NCBI GenBank assembly: GCA_963772445.1
Contig: CAVYXK010000017.1
Coordinates: 558,001 to 622,000, forward strand
DNA length: 64,000 bases
Direction of reading: 5' to 3'
From: CAVYXK01 sp963772445
GTDB lineage: Bacteria; Pseudomonadota; Alphaproteobacteria; Acetobacterales; Acetobacteraceae
Within the stretch, counting starts at the first letter, position 1, and the number at the start of each line of letters is the position of its first letter. A model generated the notes under the pieces. It had not been told where the DNA came from and made no database searches. It worked only from the letters and a program-made list of their open reading frames with translations. The position numbers and the translations under genes are program-made. This document shows positions 42,229 to 52,973 of this stretch, piece by piece.

Positions 42229-43809
42229 ATGTCCTGGCGGCGACTATCGTTCCTGATCGCGAGCATGCTGGGCGTCGCGACTTCGGTCGCGTCAGCGCAG
42301 GCACCGATGAAGATCCTGCATGCGATTCCCAGCGCCGATCTGCAGGAGCTTGATCCGACACGGGCTGCCAATCAGATCGGGCGCATCTACTCGCAGATGG
42401 TGTTCGATACGCTGTTCGCACTCGATCACACACTGTCGCCGAAGCCGATGATGGTTGAAAGCGAGACCGTCAGCCCCGATCACCTGACATATCGCTTCAC
42501 CTTGCGTGCTGGACTGAAGTTCCAAGACGGCAGTCCGGTTACGACAAGGGATGTCGTCGCGTCGCTTCAGCGGTGGATGGACGGCTCTTCGGTGGGGGGT
42601 CAGCTCAAGTCGCGGCTTGCGTCCATGAGCACCGTCGATGACCGCAGCTTCGTGCTCACGCTGAACAAGCCGTTCGGCCTCGTCGAATACATCCTTGCCG
42701 GGCCCGGTGCGCCGATCGCGGGGATCATGCGCGAGGGCGATGCCAAGCGCCCGAACAACGTGCCGCTGACCAACCCGATCGGTTCCGGGCCATTCCGCTA
42801 CGTGGCGAGCGAACGAGAAACCGGCCATCGCGTGGTGTTCGACCGCAATCCTGACTATCCGCCCCGCGCCGAACCGCCGGACGGCGCTGCTGGCGCGCGC
42901 GTAGTAAAGGTCGATCGGGTCGAGTGGGACATCATCCCCGATCCCACCACCGCCGCCAACGCGCTGGTCACCGGCGAAGCCGATTTCTGGGATACGGTAA
43001 CGCCTGACCTGATTCCATTCCTCAAGGAGCACGGCATCATAGTGCGCCGCACCGCCTCGTTGCCCGCCGTCGCCTGGGTCCGACCCAATTTCGAGCTATC
43101 GCCGTTCAACAACGAGAAAGCACGCCAGGCCCTGGCGCTGCTGTTCGACGAGAAGGAATTCATGGAAACGGTGGCCGGTGCCGCGCACTGGTCCACCTGC
43201 TACAGCTTCAGCGTCTGCGGCTCTGTCCTGGGGACCGAAGTCGGCTCCGAGCCGTACCGCAAACCCGACCCCGCGCGCGCGAAGCAGCTTCTTGCCGAAG
43301 CGGGATACACCGGCCAGACCGTCATTATCGTCGGCACGCCGCAGCTTCCGATCGTCAATGCGCTCTCGCAGGTCATGGCGCAGCGGCTGCGCGACATCGG
43401 AGTAAAAGTCGATCTGCAAATGGGCGACTGGGCGACGGTATTCAAACAGGTTGAAACGCCGGTCGCGAAGGGGGCGCGCCCCTGGAATCTGGTCGGCATC
43501 TATGCGCTGGGCGGCACCTGGTTCCATCCGCTGACCAACGTGCTGCTCGACACCAGTTGCGGCCCGACGACGACCGCGTCCATGGGCATGCCCTGCGATC
43601 CCGAAGGCGAGGCGCTACGTCAGGCAGTGCTTGCCGCCCCGGATGACGATTTCCGCAAGATGGCCTTCGAAACGTTCCAGAAGCATGCCTGGCAGTTCAT
43701 CCCTTACATCCCGGCCGGCCAGTTCGACATCAATAACGCCTATCGGAAGAACATCTCGGGCGTCCTGGATGGTTATGTAATCAACTACTGGAACATGGAG
43801 AAGAACTGA
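42229..43809 (+). CDS. ABC transporter substrate-binding protein, family 5
   Basis: This 526-residue periplasmic binding protein of the peptide/nickel/opine class has a signal peptide at MSWRRLSFLIASMLGVATSV with cleavage after ASAQA. SADLQELDPTRAANQIGRIY, VSPDHLTYRFTLRAGLKFQD and LTNPIGSGPFRYVASERETG are SBP_bac_5 hallmarks. No permease or ATPase gene is adjacent. A molybdenum hydroxylase-like gene starts 35 bp downstream and is probably co-transcribed, as seen in other orphan SBP-containing catabolic operons. The ligand is unknown. Confidence 0.9.
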   Translation: MSWRRLSFLIASMLGVATSVASAQAPMKILHAIPSADLQELDPTRAANQIGRIYSQMVFDTLFALDHTLSPKPMMVESETVSPDHLTYRFTLRAGLKFQDGSPVTTRDVVASLQRWMDGSSVGGQLKSRLASMSTVDDRSFVLTLNKPFGLVEYILAGPGAPIAGIMREGDAKRPNNVPLTNPIGSGPFRYVASERETGHRVVFDRNPDYPPRAEPPDGAAGARVVKVDRVEWDIIPDPTTAANALVTGEADFWDTVTPDLIPFLKEHGIIVRRTASLPAVAWVRPNFELSPFNNEKARQALALLFDEKEFMETVAGAAHWSTCYSFSVCGSVLGTEVGSEPYRKPDPARAKQLLAEAGYTGQTVIIVGTPQLPIVNALSQVMAQRLRDIGVKVDLQMGDWATVFKQVETPVAKGARPWNLVGIYALGGTWFHPLTNVLLDTSCGPTTTASMGMPCDPEGEALRQAVLAAPDDDFRKMAFETFQKHAWQFIPYIPAGQFDINNAYRKNISGVLDGYVINYWNMEKN

Positions 43810-43844
43810 GCCGAGCCGGAGCGCAAGGGAGAAGAACGGCCCGC

Positions 43845-46199
43845 ATGAACGCATCGGCCAGGATAGCAAACGGCATTGGCCAGCCGGTCCGACGCAAGGA
43901 AGATGTTCGTCTGCTCACTGGCAAAGGCCGGTTTGCCGACGATCTCGCTCTGCCGGGCTTAGCGCACGCGGTGATCGTGCGCTCGCCCCATGCGCATGCA
44001 CGCATCGTCTCGGTGAACAAGGCGGCGGCAGTCGGAGTGCCAGGCGTGCTCGCGGTACTGACGGGTGCGAACTATATTGCCGATGGACTCGGACCGATCC
44101 CGCACAATGCAGGTATTCTCGCCCCGCCCGACGTAGCCGTGAGACCCAGGGGTCTCGCGACGATCGCCACTCCACATTGGCCGATGCCACACGAGACGGT
44201 GCGTTTTGTCGGCGAGCCGGTTGCGATCATGGTGGCCGAAACGATCGCCGCCGCCCACGATGCAGCCGGGCAGCTTGAGATTGCCTATGAGCCACTACCA
44301 GCCGTGGTACGCGCCGTGGATGCGGTGAAACCTGGTGCGCCGCGCATATGGGACGAAGCACCAGATAACGTCTGCATCGATATCGAGGTCGGCGACGAGG
44401 CAGCGACGGCGAACGCCTTCACACGTGCCGCCCATGTTGTGCGGCTTGAGACTTGGGCGCAGCGCGTCACCGGAGTGCCGCTTGAGCCGCGCACGACGAT
44501 GGCCGAATACGATGCGACGGGCGGGCAATATGCGCTTCACACCGGGAGCGGCCGGGGCGTCGTCAAGGCAAGACTGGACCTCGCGCAGGTGCTCGGCGTA
44601 CCGGCAGAGCGGGTGCGGTGCGTCTGCGGGGACATGGGCGGGAATTTCGGAACCCGCAACTTCTTCTACCCGGAATACGCACTGCTTCCCTGGGCGGCGC
44701 GCCGGGTTGGCCGGCCGGTGAAATGGGCGGGCGAACGAAGCGAGTTGTTCCTGAGCGATTATCAGGGGCGCGATCTCACGGTCGAGGCAGAGCTAGCTCT
44801 CGACAAGGACGGCAAGTTTCTCGCCGTGCGCGGGGCCAATTTGAGCAATCTCGGCGCTTACTCAGCTTCTTTCGTGTCGTTGCAAAAGGGAATCGCGCTG
44901 CTGTCCGGGGTCTATCACATCCCCACAGGCTATGTGCACGGGCGTGGTGCCGTCACCAACACCGTGCCGACCACGCCCTATCGCAGTGCCGGCCGGCCCG
45001 AGATCATCTTCGTGATCGAGCGCCTGATCGACCTCGCGGCCGATCAGCTAGGCTTCGATCCGGTGACACTGCGCCGGCAAAATATGATCCCTGCCGGCGC
45101 TCAGCCCTACCGCAATCCGCTCGGCATCACGTACGACAGCGGCCGATACGAGCAAGCAATGGACAGGGCTCTGGCACTCGCTGATTGGAGCGGGTTCCCT
45201 GCACGGCGCGTCGAGGCACGGCGGCGCGGCAAATGGCGCGGGATTGGTATCGCCAACTATGTCGAGATTACCAGCGGCGCACCGCGCGAGCGCACCGAGA
45301 TCACGGTGCTGCCTGAAGGCAGAGTTGAGCTGGTAATGGGCACCATGTCATCCGGGCAGGGTCACGAGACCAGCTTTGCGCAGCTTGTCACCGAATGGCT
45401 CGGCGTGCCGTTCGACAGCATCGACTATGTTGCTCATGATACTGACCGAGTCAAAGCCGGCGGCGGCTCGCATTCGGGTCGGTCGATGAAGCTCGCCGCA
45501 ACGATCATCGGCAAGGCGACCAACGAGATTATCGACAGGGGTCGCAAGATCGCCAGCCTTCTGCTGGAAACCCAAGAGGCGGACATCGAATTCGCGGCAG
45601 GGCGATACCGGGTCGCTGGTACTGATCGGGAGATTGGTCTCTTTGAAGTCGCGGGCGCGGCGGCTGCGCGCGACCACCTTCCGGACAACCTGCGAGGACC
45701 GCTCGCCGGCATTGGCGACGAGACGCTGCCGGTCGCCAGTTTTCCCTACGGCACGCAGGTCTGTGAGGTCGAGGTCGATACTGACACAGGCGTGGTCGAG
45801 ATCGTCGGCTACTCCGCGGTTGACGATGTCGGCCGCGCGATCAACCCGCTGATCCTACACGGCCAGACGCATGGCGGCATCGCTCAGGGCGTCGGCCAGG
45901 CGCTGCTCGAGGACAGCCATTACGACCGCCCAAGCGGACAATTGCTGGCCGCGAGTTTTATGGATTATGCGATACCGCGCGCCGATACGTTGCCGTCGCT
46001 GGCGACCGCGCTCAGCGAGGTGCCGTCGCCGACCAATCCGGTGGGCGTCCGCTCCGGCGGTGAAGGTGGCACGACGCCGGCGCTCGCCGCGGTGATCAAT
46101 GCCATTATTGATGCGCTGAGCGAGCTGGGAGTGCGTCATATCGAGATGCCGGCGACACCCGAGCGGGTCTGGCGTGCCATCCAGGCAGCACGGCAATAA
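43845..46199 (+). CDS. xanthine dehydrogenase/CoxL-family molybdopterin-binding subunit
   Basis: This 784-residue large subunit of a molybdenum hydroxylase opens GIGQPVRRKEDVRLLTGKGR, followed by FADDLALPGLAHAVIVRSPHAHARI (read in two parts). Cofactor-binding blocks are GDMGGNFGTRNFFYPEY and VPTTPYRSAGRPEIIFVIER; the PYRSAGR loop is of the form II type, not the CO-dehydrogenase AYRCSFR. The C-terminus has VGVRSGGEGGTTPALAAVIN with the conserved active-site Glu. The FAD (CoxM-like) and 2Fe-2S (CoxS-like) subunits are absent nearby, so it must pair with subunits encoded elsewhere or act differently. Confidence 0.9.
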   Translation: MNASARIANGIGQPVRRKEDVRLLTGKGRFADDLALPGLAHAVIVRSPHAHARIVSVNKAAAVGVPGVLAVLTGANYIADGLGPIPHNAGILAPPDVAVRPRGLATIATPHWPMPHETVRFVGEPVAIMVAETIAAAHDAAGQLEIAYEPLPAVVRAVDAVKPGAPRIWDEAPDNVCIDIEVGDEAATANAFTRAAHVVRLETWAQRVTGVPLEPRTTMAEYDATGGQYALHTGSGRGVVKARLDLAQVLGVPAERVRCVCGDMGGNFGTRNFFYPEYALLPWAARRVGRPVKWAGERSELFLSDYQGRDLTVEAELALDKDGKFLAVRGANLSNLGAYSASFVSLQKGIALLSGVYHIPTGYVHGRGAVTNTVPTTPYRSAGRPEIIFVIERLIDLAADQLGFDPVTLRRQNMIPAGAQPYRNPLGITYDSGRYEQAMDRALALADWSGFPARRVEARRRGKWRGIGIANYVEITSGAPRERTEITVLPEGRVELVMGTMSSGQGHETSFAQLVTEWLGVPFDSIDYVAHDTDRVKAGGGSHSGRSMKLAATIIGKATNEIIDRGRKIASLLLETQEADIEFAAGRYRVAGTDREIGLFEVAGAAAARDHLPDNLRGPLAGIGDETLPVASFPYGTQVCEVEVDTDTGVVEIVGYSAVDDVGRAINPLILHGQTHGGIAQGVGQALLEDSHYDRPSGQLLAASFMDYAIPRADTLPSLATALSEVPSPTNPVGVRSGGEGGTTPALAAVINAIIDALSELGVRHIEMPATPERVWRAIQAARQ

Positions 46200-46225
46200 G
46201 CACACCCCACGGAAGCGCGATGCTG

Positions 46226-48220
46226 TCACGACCAGCAGCGCGGCACGCTCTCCGCCCAGCTCTGCCGGAAATGTGGCCCGCCGTTCACAGTGATCTCCAC
46301 CTGCGCGGCATGAGTGTAGCTTGTCGCATCGCTCGCGGTCTGGCAGGTCGCCGCCACACGGATATCCAGCGTGAGATGCGGTGCCGTATAGGAATAGCTG
46401 GAATCGATGACCGCGTGCGCGGGATCGCGGTTCGATACCGTATACGCCGACCGGTTCGATCCACCGGCACTGACCAGACTGCACGTCACCGCGTCGTTCA
46501 CCAGATCGTGCGATAAGCTGTAGCCCGGCCGCTCGATCGCACTTCCCGTCGAAATACGGTGCGGAGACTCCTGAAACGAAGGCGGCGCCAACGGGGATCG
46601 ATCCGCCGCTGCGATCGGCAGGATCACGCGCGACGGATGCGTCCTGCCACGATGCACTGTGTTGTGCGCCGCCACACCGGTCGGCCACGCGTTCTGGAAA
46701 TCGGCGCTGCTGATCGCGACGCGCAATCGATGGCCGGCGGCGATCCGATACGCCGTGTGGCGCAGCTTGATACTCAGTTCGTACACCTGCCCCGGCACCA
46801 GCGGCTCGGGCGCCTCGTGCGAGCTTCGATGCGACGCGAGAAGCCCGCCATCGGCGATCAGCGCCACCGCGCCATCGGGCGCCACATCGCAGAGGCGCAC
46901 ATGAAAATACGCGGTCTCCGCGGTGGACGAGACGTGCAGCAGCGCAACCGGCTCACCCAGCAGCGTCACTGGCGCATCGAACGACGGTGTGGCGTACAGC
47001 ACTGAATACGCATCGTCCGGCCGCTGGTCGGTTGGCATACCGAACGGCGTCGTGCTGCCCAGGCCGCGCCGGCCCGCCGCTAACCCGACCGAGGCGCGGT
47101 ACTGATAGCTGTCCGCTCCAGCGTCTGCCGGCGGCGTGCGCGACAACGCACCTTGCGCATCGAAATGGAATGCGGTGGCTTCCACATCGGAAGGTGGCCA
47201 GGCTGCCTCGTTCTGCCACTGACCGGCATCTTCCAGCGTCAGCAGCGAAGGCGTCCGCCAATGTCGGACGAACACCGTTACCGGCGGCTCGTCCATCATC
47301 CCGGTGCCGATCCCCTTCAGCCAGTGATCGAACCAGCGCACATACTCAGGTCGCGTGTCCATGCGTGGCCCGGGGAACGCCTCCGATTCTTCGGCGTAAT
47401 AGTGTCCCCACGGACCAATCAGCACTTTCCTGGGCACGCGCAGCCTTTGAAACGCCTCCAGCTCGGCCGAGGCGTACCAGTCGGGCCAGCCTTCGATCAG
47501 ATAAACCGGGCACTGCACGCGTTCGAAGCCCGGAGCGAGACTGCGCCGGCGCCAGTAATCGCCGTGCAGCGTGTTGCGAATGTATCCCAGACTCCACGGG
47601 GCGCTGTTCTCCAGGCGCTCCGCCCAGATCGAGGCCTAGCGCGCGCCGGTCAGCTCCGCAAAAGGCGGGGCGAAATTGAACGCGTTCATCATCGGCGCGT
47701 AGTATTCGAACATCCAGGGACGGATCGCGCCACCGGGATTGGAGAATTCCGTATAGACGTCGTTGGTGGCCGAGCGGACGACGATCGCTTTCAAATGCGG
47801 CGGGTTCTGCACCGCGACTTGCCACTGCGCCACCGCACCGTAGGACTTGCCGATCATGCCGACCGCGCCCGTGCACCAGGGCTGGGTCGCAATCCACTCG
47901 ATCATGTCGTAGCCGTCCTGGCGTTCCGCGTCGGCGTAGATGTCCGTCGAGAAGCCGGAAGAGCTGCCGGTCCCGCGCTGGTCATACTGCACGACGACGT
48001 ATCCGCGTTCGGCGAGATAGCGGACCACGGGCGGATATCCGGGGTCATCCGCGGCGGTCGAGCCGAGCCGACGATACGGGTTGTACTCCATAACAGCCGG
48101 ATAGCACCCGTCCACCTCTGGCCGAGTGATCCGCAGGTTCAGCTCCACCCCGTCGCGCATCCGCACGCGGACGCCGGACAGCACAACAACGGGCAGGCGA
48201 GCAGTCTCGGACGTTCGCAT
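46226..48220 (-). pseudogene. CocE/NonD-family hydrolase with in-frame TAG
   Basis: From 48220 the frame encodes an alpha/beta hydrolase: VRMRDGVELNLRITRPEVDG, VVQYDQRGTGSSSGFSTDIY, and the nucleophile elbow GMIGKSYGAVAQWQVA. At LTGAR a TAG (47638-47636) interrupts, and the same frame continues ASIWAERLENSAPWSLGYIR, QCPVYLIEGWPDWYASAELE, VLIGPWGHYYAEESEAFPGP and a C-terminal jelly-roll domain to 46226. A Trp (TGG) to TAG change is the simplest explanation. The restored protein would have 664 residues, normal for CocE-type esterases and acylases. Confidence 0.85.
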
Positions 48221-48245
48221 GGCCGGTGCGGCAAGGGGCCGGCGG

Positions 48246-49427
48246 TCACGCCCGCTCGAAGATCGCCGCGATTCCCTGTCCGCCGCCGATGCACATCGTC
48301 ACCAGCGCATACCGGCCGCCGCTCCTGGCAAGTTCGTAGAGCGCCTTGATCGCCAGCATCGCGCCGGTCGCACCGACCGGATGGCCGAGCGAAATGCCCG
48401 ACCCGTTCGGGTTGGTCTTCTCCGGGTCAAAGCCGAGATCCTTGGCGACCGCGCAGGCTTGTGCCGCGAATGCCTCATTCGCCTCGATCACGTCGATGTC
48501 GGACAGACGCAATCCAGCGCGCTCCAGCACAGCCCGTGTCGCCGGTACCGGCCCGATTCCCATAATTTTGGGATCGACGCCGGCATGGGCGTAGGCCACC
48601 AACCGCCCCAACGGCTTCGCGTTGCGCTTCTCGGCGGTGCGTCCCTCCATCAGCACCACGGCGGCGGCGCCGTCGTTGATGCCGGACGCGTTGCCGGCGG
48701 TCACCGTCCCGTCCTTGCGAAACACCGGGCGTAGCTTCGCCAGATCCTCGGCCGAGGCATCGGGCCGCACGTGCTCGTCGGTGTCGAACACCGTCTCGCC
48801 CTTGCGACTCTTCAACTTCACCGCGTGAATCTGCGTAGCGAACCGTCCCTCTTTGATGGCGCGCGCCGCGCGGCGATGGGATTCCACCGCGAGCGCATCC
48901 TGCTGCGCCCGGGTGATCTGGTGCGATGTAGCCAGGTTCTCAGCGGTTTCGCCCATATGGATGTTGTGGAACGGGTCGTGCAGCGCCGCCAGCATCATAT
49001 CGGTCATCGTGGCATCGCCCATGCGCGCGCCCCAGCGCATCCCGGGCGCGATGTAAGCGGCGCGGCTCATGCTCTCGGCGCCCGCGCCCACCGCGATGTC
49101 GGTATCGCCCAGCAGGATGCTCTGCGCCGCCGACACGATGGCCTGCAGCCCGGAGCCGCATAGCCGGTTCAGGGTGAGGGCAGGGGTGTTGTGCGACACG
49201 CCGGCATTCAACGCCGCGACACGGGCCAGGTACATGTCCTTTGCCTCGGTGTGGATCACGTTGCCGAACACGACGTGACCAACTTCCTCGCCGGCGACCT
49301 GGGCCCGCGAGAGCGCCTCGCGCACGACCTGCGCGCCAAGCTCGGTCGGCGGCACGTCCTTAAGCGCACCGCCAAAATCCCCAATTGCGGTGCGCACGCC
49401 GGAGGCGATGAAGACGTCGCGCTGCAT
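48246..49427 (-). CDS. acetyl-CoA C-acyltransferase (thiolase)
   Basis: This 393-residue thiolase has all catalytic parts: the acyl-enzyme Cys in ALTLNRLCGSGLQAIVSAAQ near residue 90, NEAFAAQACAVAKDLG, the active-site His in NPNGSGISLGHPVGATGAML and the second Cys in VTMCIGGGQGIAAIFE. It is similar to biosynthetic and beta-ketothiolases (PhaA/BktB) that make or cleave acetoacetyl- and 3-ketoacyl-CoA; direction cannot be told from sequence. ATG 49427 (MQRDVFIASGVRTAIGDFG) fits the family start. Confidence 0.93.
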   Translation of the reverse strand: MQRDVFIASGVRTAIGDFGGALKDVPPTELGAQVVREALSRAQVAGEEVGHVVFGNVIHTEAKDMYLARVAALNAGVSHNTPALTLNRLCGSGLQAIVSAAQSILLGDTDIAVGAGAESMSRAAYIAPGMRWGARMGDATMTDMMLAALHDPFHNIHMGETAENLATSHQITRAQQDALAVESHRRAARAIKEGRFATQIHAVKLKSRKGETVFDTDEHVRPDASAEDLAKLRPVFRKDGTVTAGNASGINDGAAAVVLMEGRTAEKRNAKPLGRLVAYAHAGVDPKIMGIGPVPATRAVLERAGLRLSDIDVIEANEAFAAQACAVAKDLGFDPEKTNPNGSGISLGHPVGATGAMLAIKALYELARSGGRYALVTMCIGGGQGIAAIFERA

Positions 49428-49654
49428 GGCCGGGTTCCCCCTGAGGCTGTTTGCCCCATCCTGCACGCCGCCCGGCTGGGTGCAACCCGGACGTACCATG
49501 CGCGCCCGCAGGTCGAGTTCGCTCCGCCACATCGACGCGGCGCGCCACCACCAGCCAACCCGTCTACGTCAATTCGGGCAGCATTGGAGCAAGCGGCGGA
49601 CACCCGGGCAGCCCCAAGTAGTCATCCAACCGACACGCATACCGTGCCTCCCCC

Positions 49655-50167
49655 TCATCCGCGTTCGCGCGAAGCAAAGAAGACGAGCAGATCCCACGCG
49701 TTGCGGATCGCGGCGACCAACAGAACCAACAAGGCGGCGGCGAGCACGGCGAGGCTCGTCTCGTGCCGCAGGGTCGCCAGCACCGCTGCGCCCGCCATCG
49801 TCATGCAGCCCGCCGGCGGCACGAGGCCGTGCCAGATCCGGTCGCTCGGATCCACCTCGCGCGCCCAGATCTGCCGCCCGATGACGCCGGTGTAGATCAG
49901 CCCGCCCAGGCTCGCCAACCCGAGCAAGGCTCCCAGCAACTCCCAAGTTAGCAACGGCGTCAGCAGCACCGCGCAGGCGATCAGCACGGCCGACACGTTG
50001 ACGACTGTCGGAGTGGTCCAGACCCGCACCGCGGTCGCGCGCTCGCCGGTTAGGAATCCGGTGCCGATCGAAACGACGACGAACATCGGCCCCAGCAACG
50101 TGCCGGAGGCCGCGGCGATGACAACGTAGAAATCGTGCCAGGCTTGCAATGCCTGATAGAGGCCCAT
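49655..50167 (-). CDS. conserved membrane protein of unknown function
   Basis: This 170-residue protein has four to five hydrophobic segments: FYVVIAAASGTLLGPMFVVV, VVNVSAVLIACAVLLTPLLT, LLGALLGLASLGGLIYTGVI, GLVPPAGCMTMAGAAVLATL and a final LAVLAAALLVLLVAAIRNAW. MGLYQALQAWHDFY at the start resembles small uncharacterised alphaproteobacterial membrane proteins. I prefer ATG 50167 over 50275. It is transcribed divergently from the flavin-dependent oxidoreductase gene. Confidence 0.7.
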   Translation of the reverse strand: MGLYQALQAWHDFYVVIAAASGTLLGPMFVVVSIGTGFLTGERATAVRVWTTPTVVNVSAVLIACAVLLTPLLTWELLGALLGLASLGGLIYTGVIGRQIWAREVDPSDRIWHGLVPPAGCMTMAGAAVLATLRHETSLAVLAAALLVLLVAAIRNAWDLLVFFASRERG

Positions 50168-50273
50168 CCGATCTTTCCGCGCCGACTGCCGCCGGCGTTT
50201 TGCACCGGCTTCGCGCTTGTGTAGCCTGCGGCGATGGGCTGCCAAAGCCCCGCCAAGCCAGGAGGATCCCGCC

Positions 50274-51373
50274 ATGGAGCTCGGCTATTTCGCCATGCCG
50301 TCCCACCCGCCCGAGCGGAGCCTGAAGGACGGCCACGATTTCGACCTGGCGACGCTGCGCTGGCTCGACGAGCTAGGCTTCAAGGAGGCATGGATCGGCG
50401 AGCACCACACCGCGATCTGGGAACCGCACCCCGCACCCGACCTGCTGATCGCCCAGGCCCTGCGCGAGACGACGCGGTTGCGCATCGGCCCCGGCGGCTT
50501 CCTGCTGCCCTATCACCATCCGGCTGAACTCGCGAACCGCGTGGCGATGCTCGATCATCTGTCGGGTGGGCGGCTCAATTTCGGCGTCGCCGCCTCGGGG
50601 CTGCCGAGCGACTGGGCGATGTTTCAGGTCGATGGCACCTCGGGCGTCAATCGCGAGATGACGCGCGAGGCACTGGACATCATCTTGCGGCTGTGGAGCG
50701 CAGAAGAACATTTCGTTTACCACGGCAAGTTCTGGAAGGTGGAGAAGCCGGAGCCTTCCATGGGCTTCCTGTATCCGCATATCCGCCCGCTGCAGCGCCC
50801 GCATCCGCCGATCGGCGTCGCCGGTTTCTCCAAGGGCTCGGACACGCTGAAGATCGCCGGCGAAAAGGGGTTTCTGCCGCTCAGCCTGAACCTGAATGCC
50901 GGCTACATCGCCAGCCATTGGGAGGCGGTAGAGGAAGGCGCGCGCCGTACCGGGCGCACGCCGCACCGTGCCGACTGGCGGCTGGTGCGCGAGGTGTTCG
51001 TCGCCGACACTGATGCGGAGGCTTGGCGGCTTTCGGTGGGCGACATGATGGGACGGATGATGCGGGAATATTTCCTGCAGCTTCTCGGCAATTTCGGCTT
51101 CCTCGAATTCCTCAAGCACGATCCCGACGTGCCGGATAGCGACGTGACGCCGGAATACTGCGCGCGGCACAACTGGCTGATCGGCTCGCCGGCGACGGTG
51201 GCCGAGAAGCTGGAAGCGATGCACCAGGAAGTGGGCGGCTTCGGCGGCCTGCTGGTGTTCGGCTTCGACTACGCCGAGAAGCCGGAAGCGTGGCGCAACT
51301 CGCTGCGCCTGCTGGCTGAGGAAGTGCTACCGCGCGTGCGGCATCTGACGCCAGCGCGCGAAAAGGCCGCGGC

Positions 51374-51377
<4 letters not shown>
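50274..51377 (+). CDS. LLM-class flavin-dependent oxidoreductase
   Basis: This 367-residue bacterial-luciferase-like TIM-barrel protein begins MELGYFAMPSHPPERSLKDG and contains DELGFKEAWIGEHHTAIWEP, LPYHHPAELANRVAMLDHLS and GGRLNFGVAASGLPSDWAMF, the usual FMN-binding barrel of group A flavin monooxygenases, typically using reduced flavin from a separate reductase. AGGAGG 7 bp upstream sets the ATG at 50274. The stop overlaps the next gene by 4 bp (ATGA), so it is probably functionally linked to that aminotransferase. Confidence 0.9.
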
Positions 51378-52702
<1,325 letters not shown>

Positions 52703-52754
52703 CCCCCTGCCAACGGGCCCGCGCTTCGCGAATGTGGCCTGGCCCGGGTGCTCA

Positions 52755-52962
52755 GGCGATCGCGCTTTCGCCGGTAACAGCCCAGCGTCGGCTGATCGGT
52801 AACGAGTTCCTGCAGGAGGTCATGACGGCGGCATCCGGGCTGAGCGCGCCGTTCACCCGCATCGCTTATTTCGATTTCAACGTGGTCGATCAGCAGTATG
52901 AGTATTTTTCGCTAGACACACGCGCTCCGCAGATGATGAACGAGAGGGGGCATCGCATATGA
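52755..52962 (+). pseudogene. fragment of a DUF1579-like protein
   Basis: The + frame reads RLIGNEFLQEVMTAASGLSA, PFTRIAYFDFNVVDQQYEYF and SLDTRAPQMMNERGHRI before a stop at 52962. The pattern F-T-x-I-A-Y-F-D-x-N ... Q-Y-E-Y-x-S-L-D-T-x-x-P-x-M-M resembles the middle of DUF1579-type proteins; both ends are missing. No start codon with a ribosome binding site is visible. It looks like a leftover after deletion beside the CoA-transferase gene. Confidence 0.45.
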
Positions 52963-52973
52963 GCTGACCTTCC

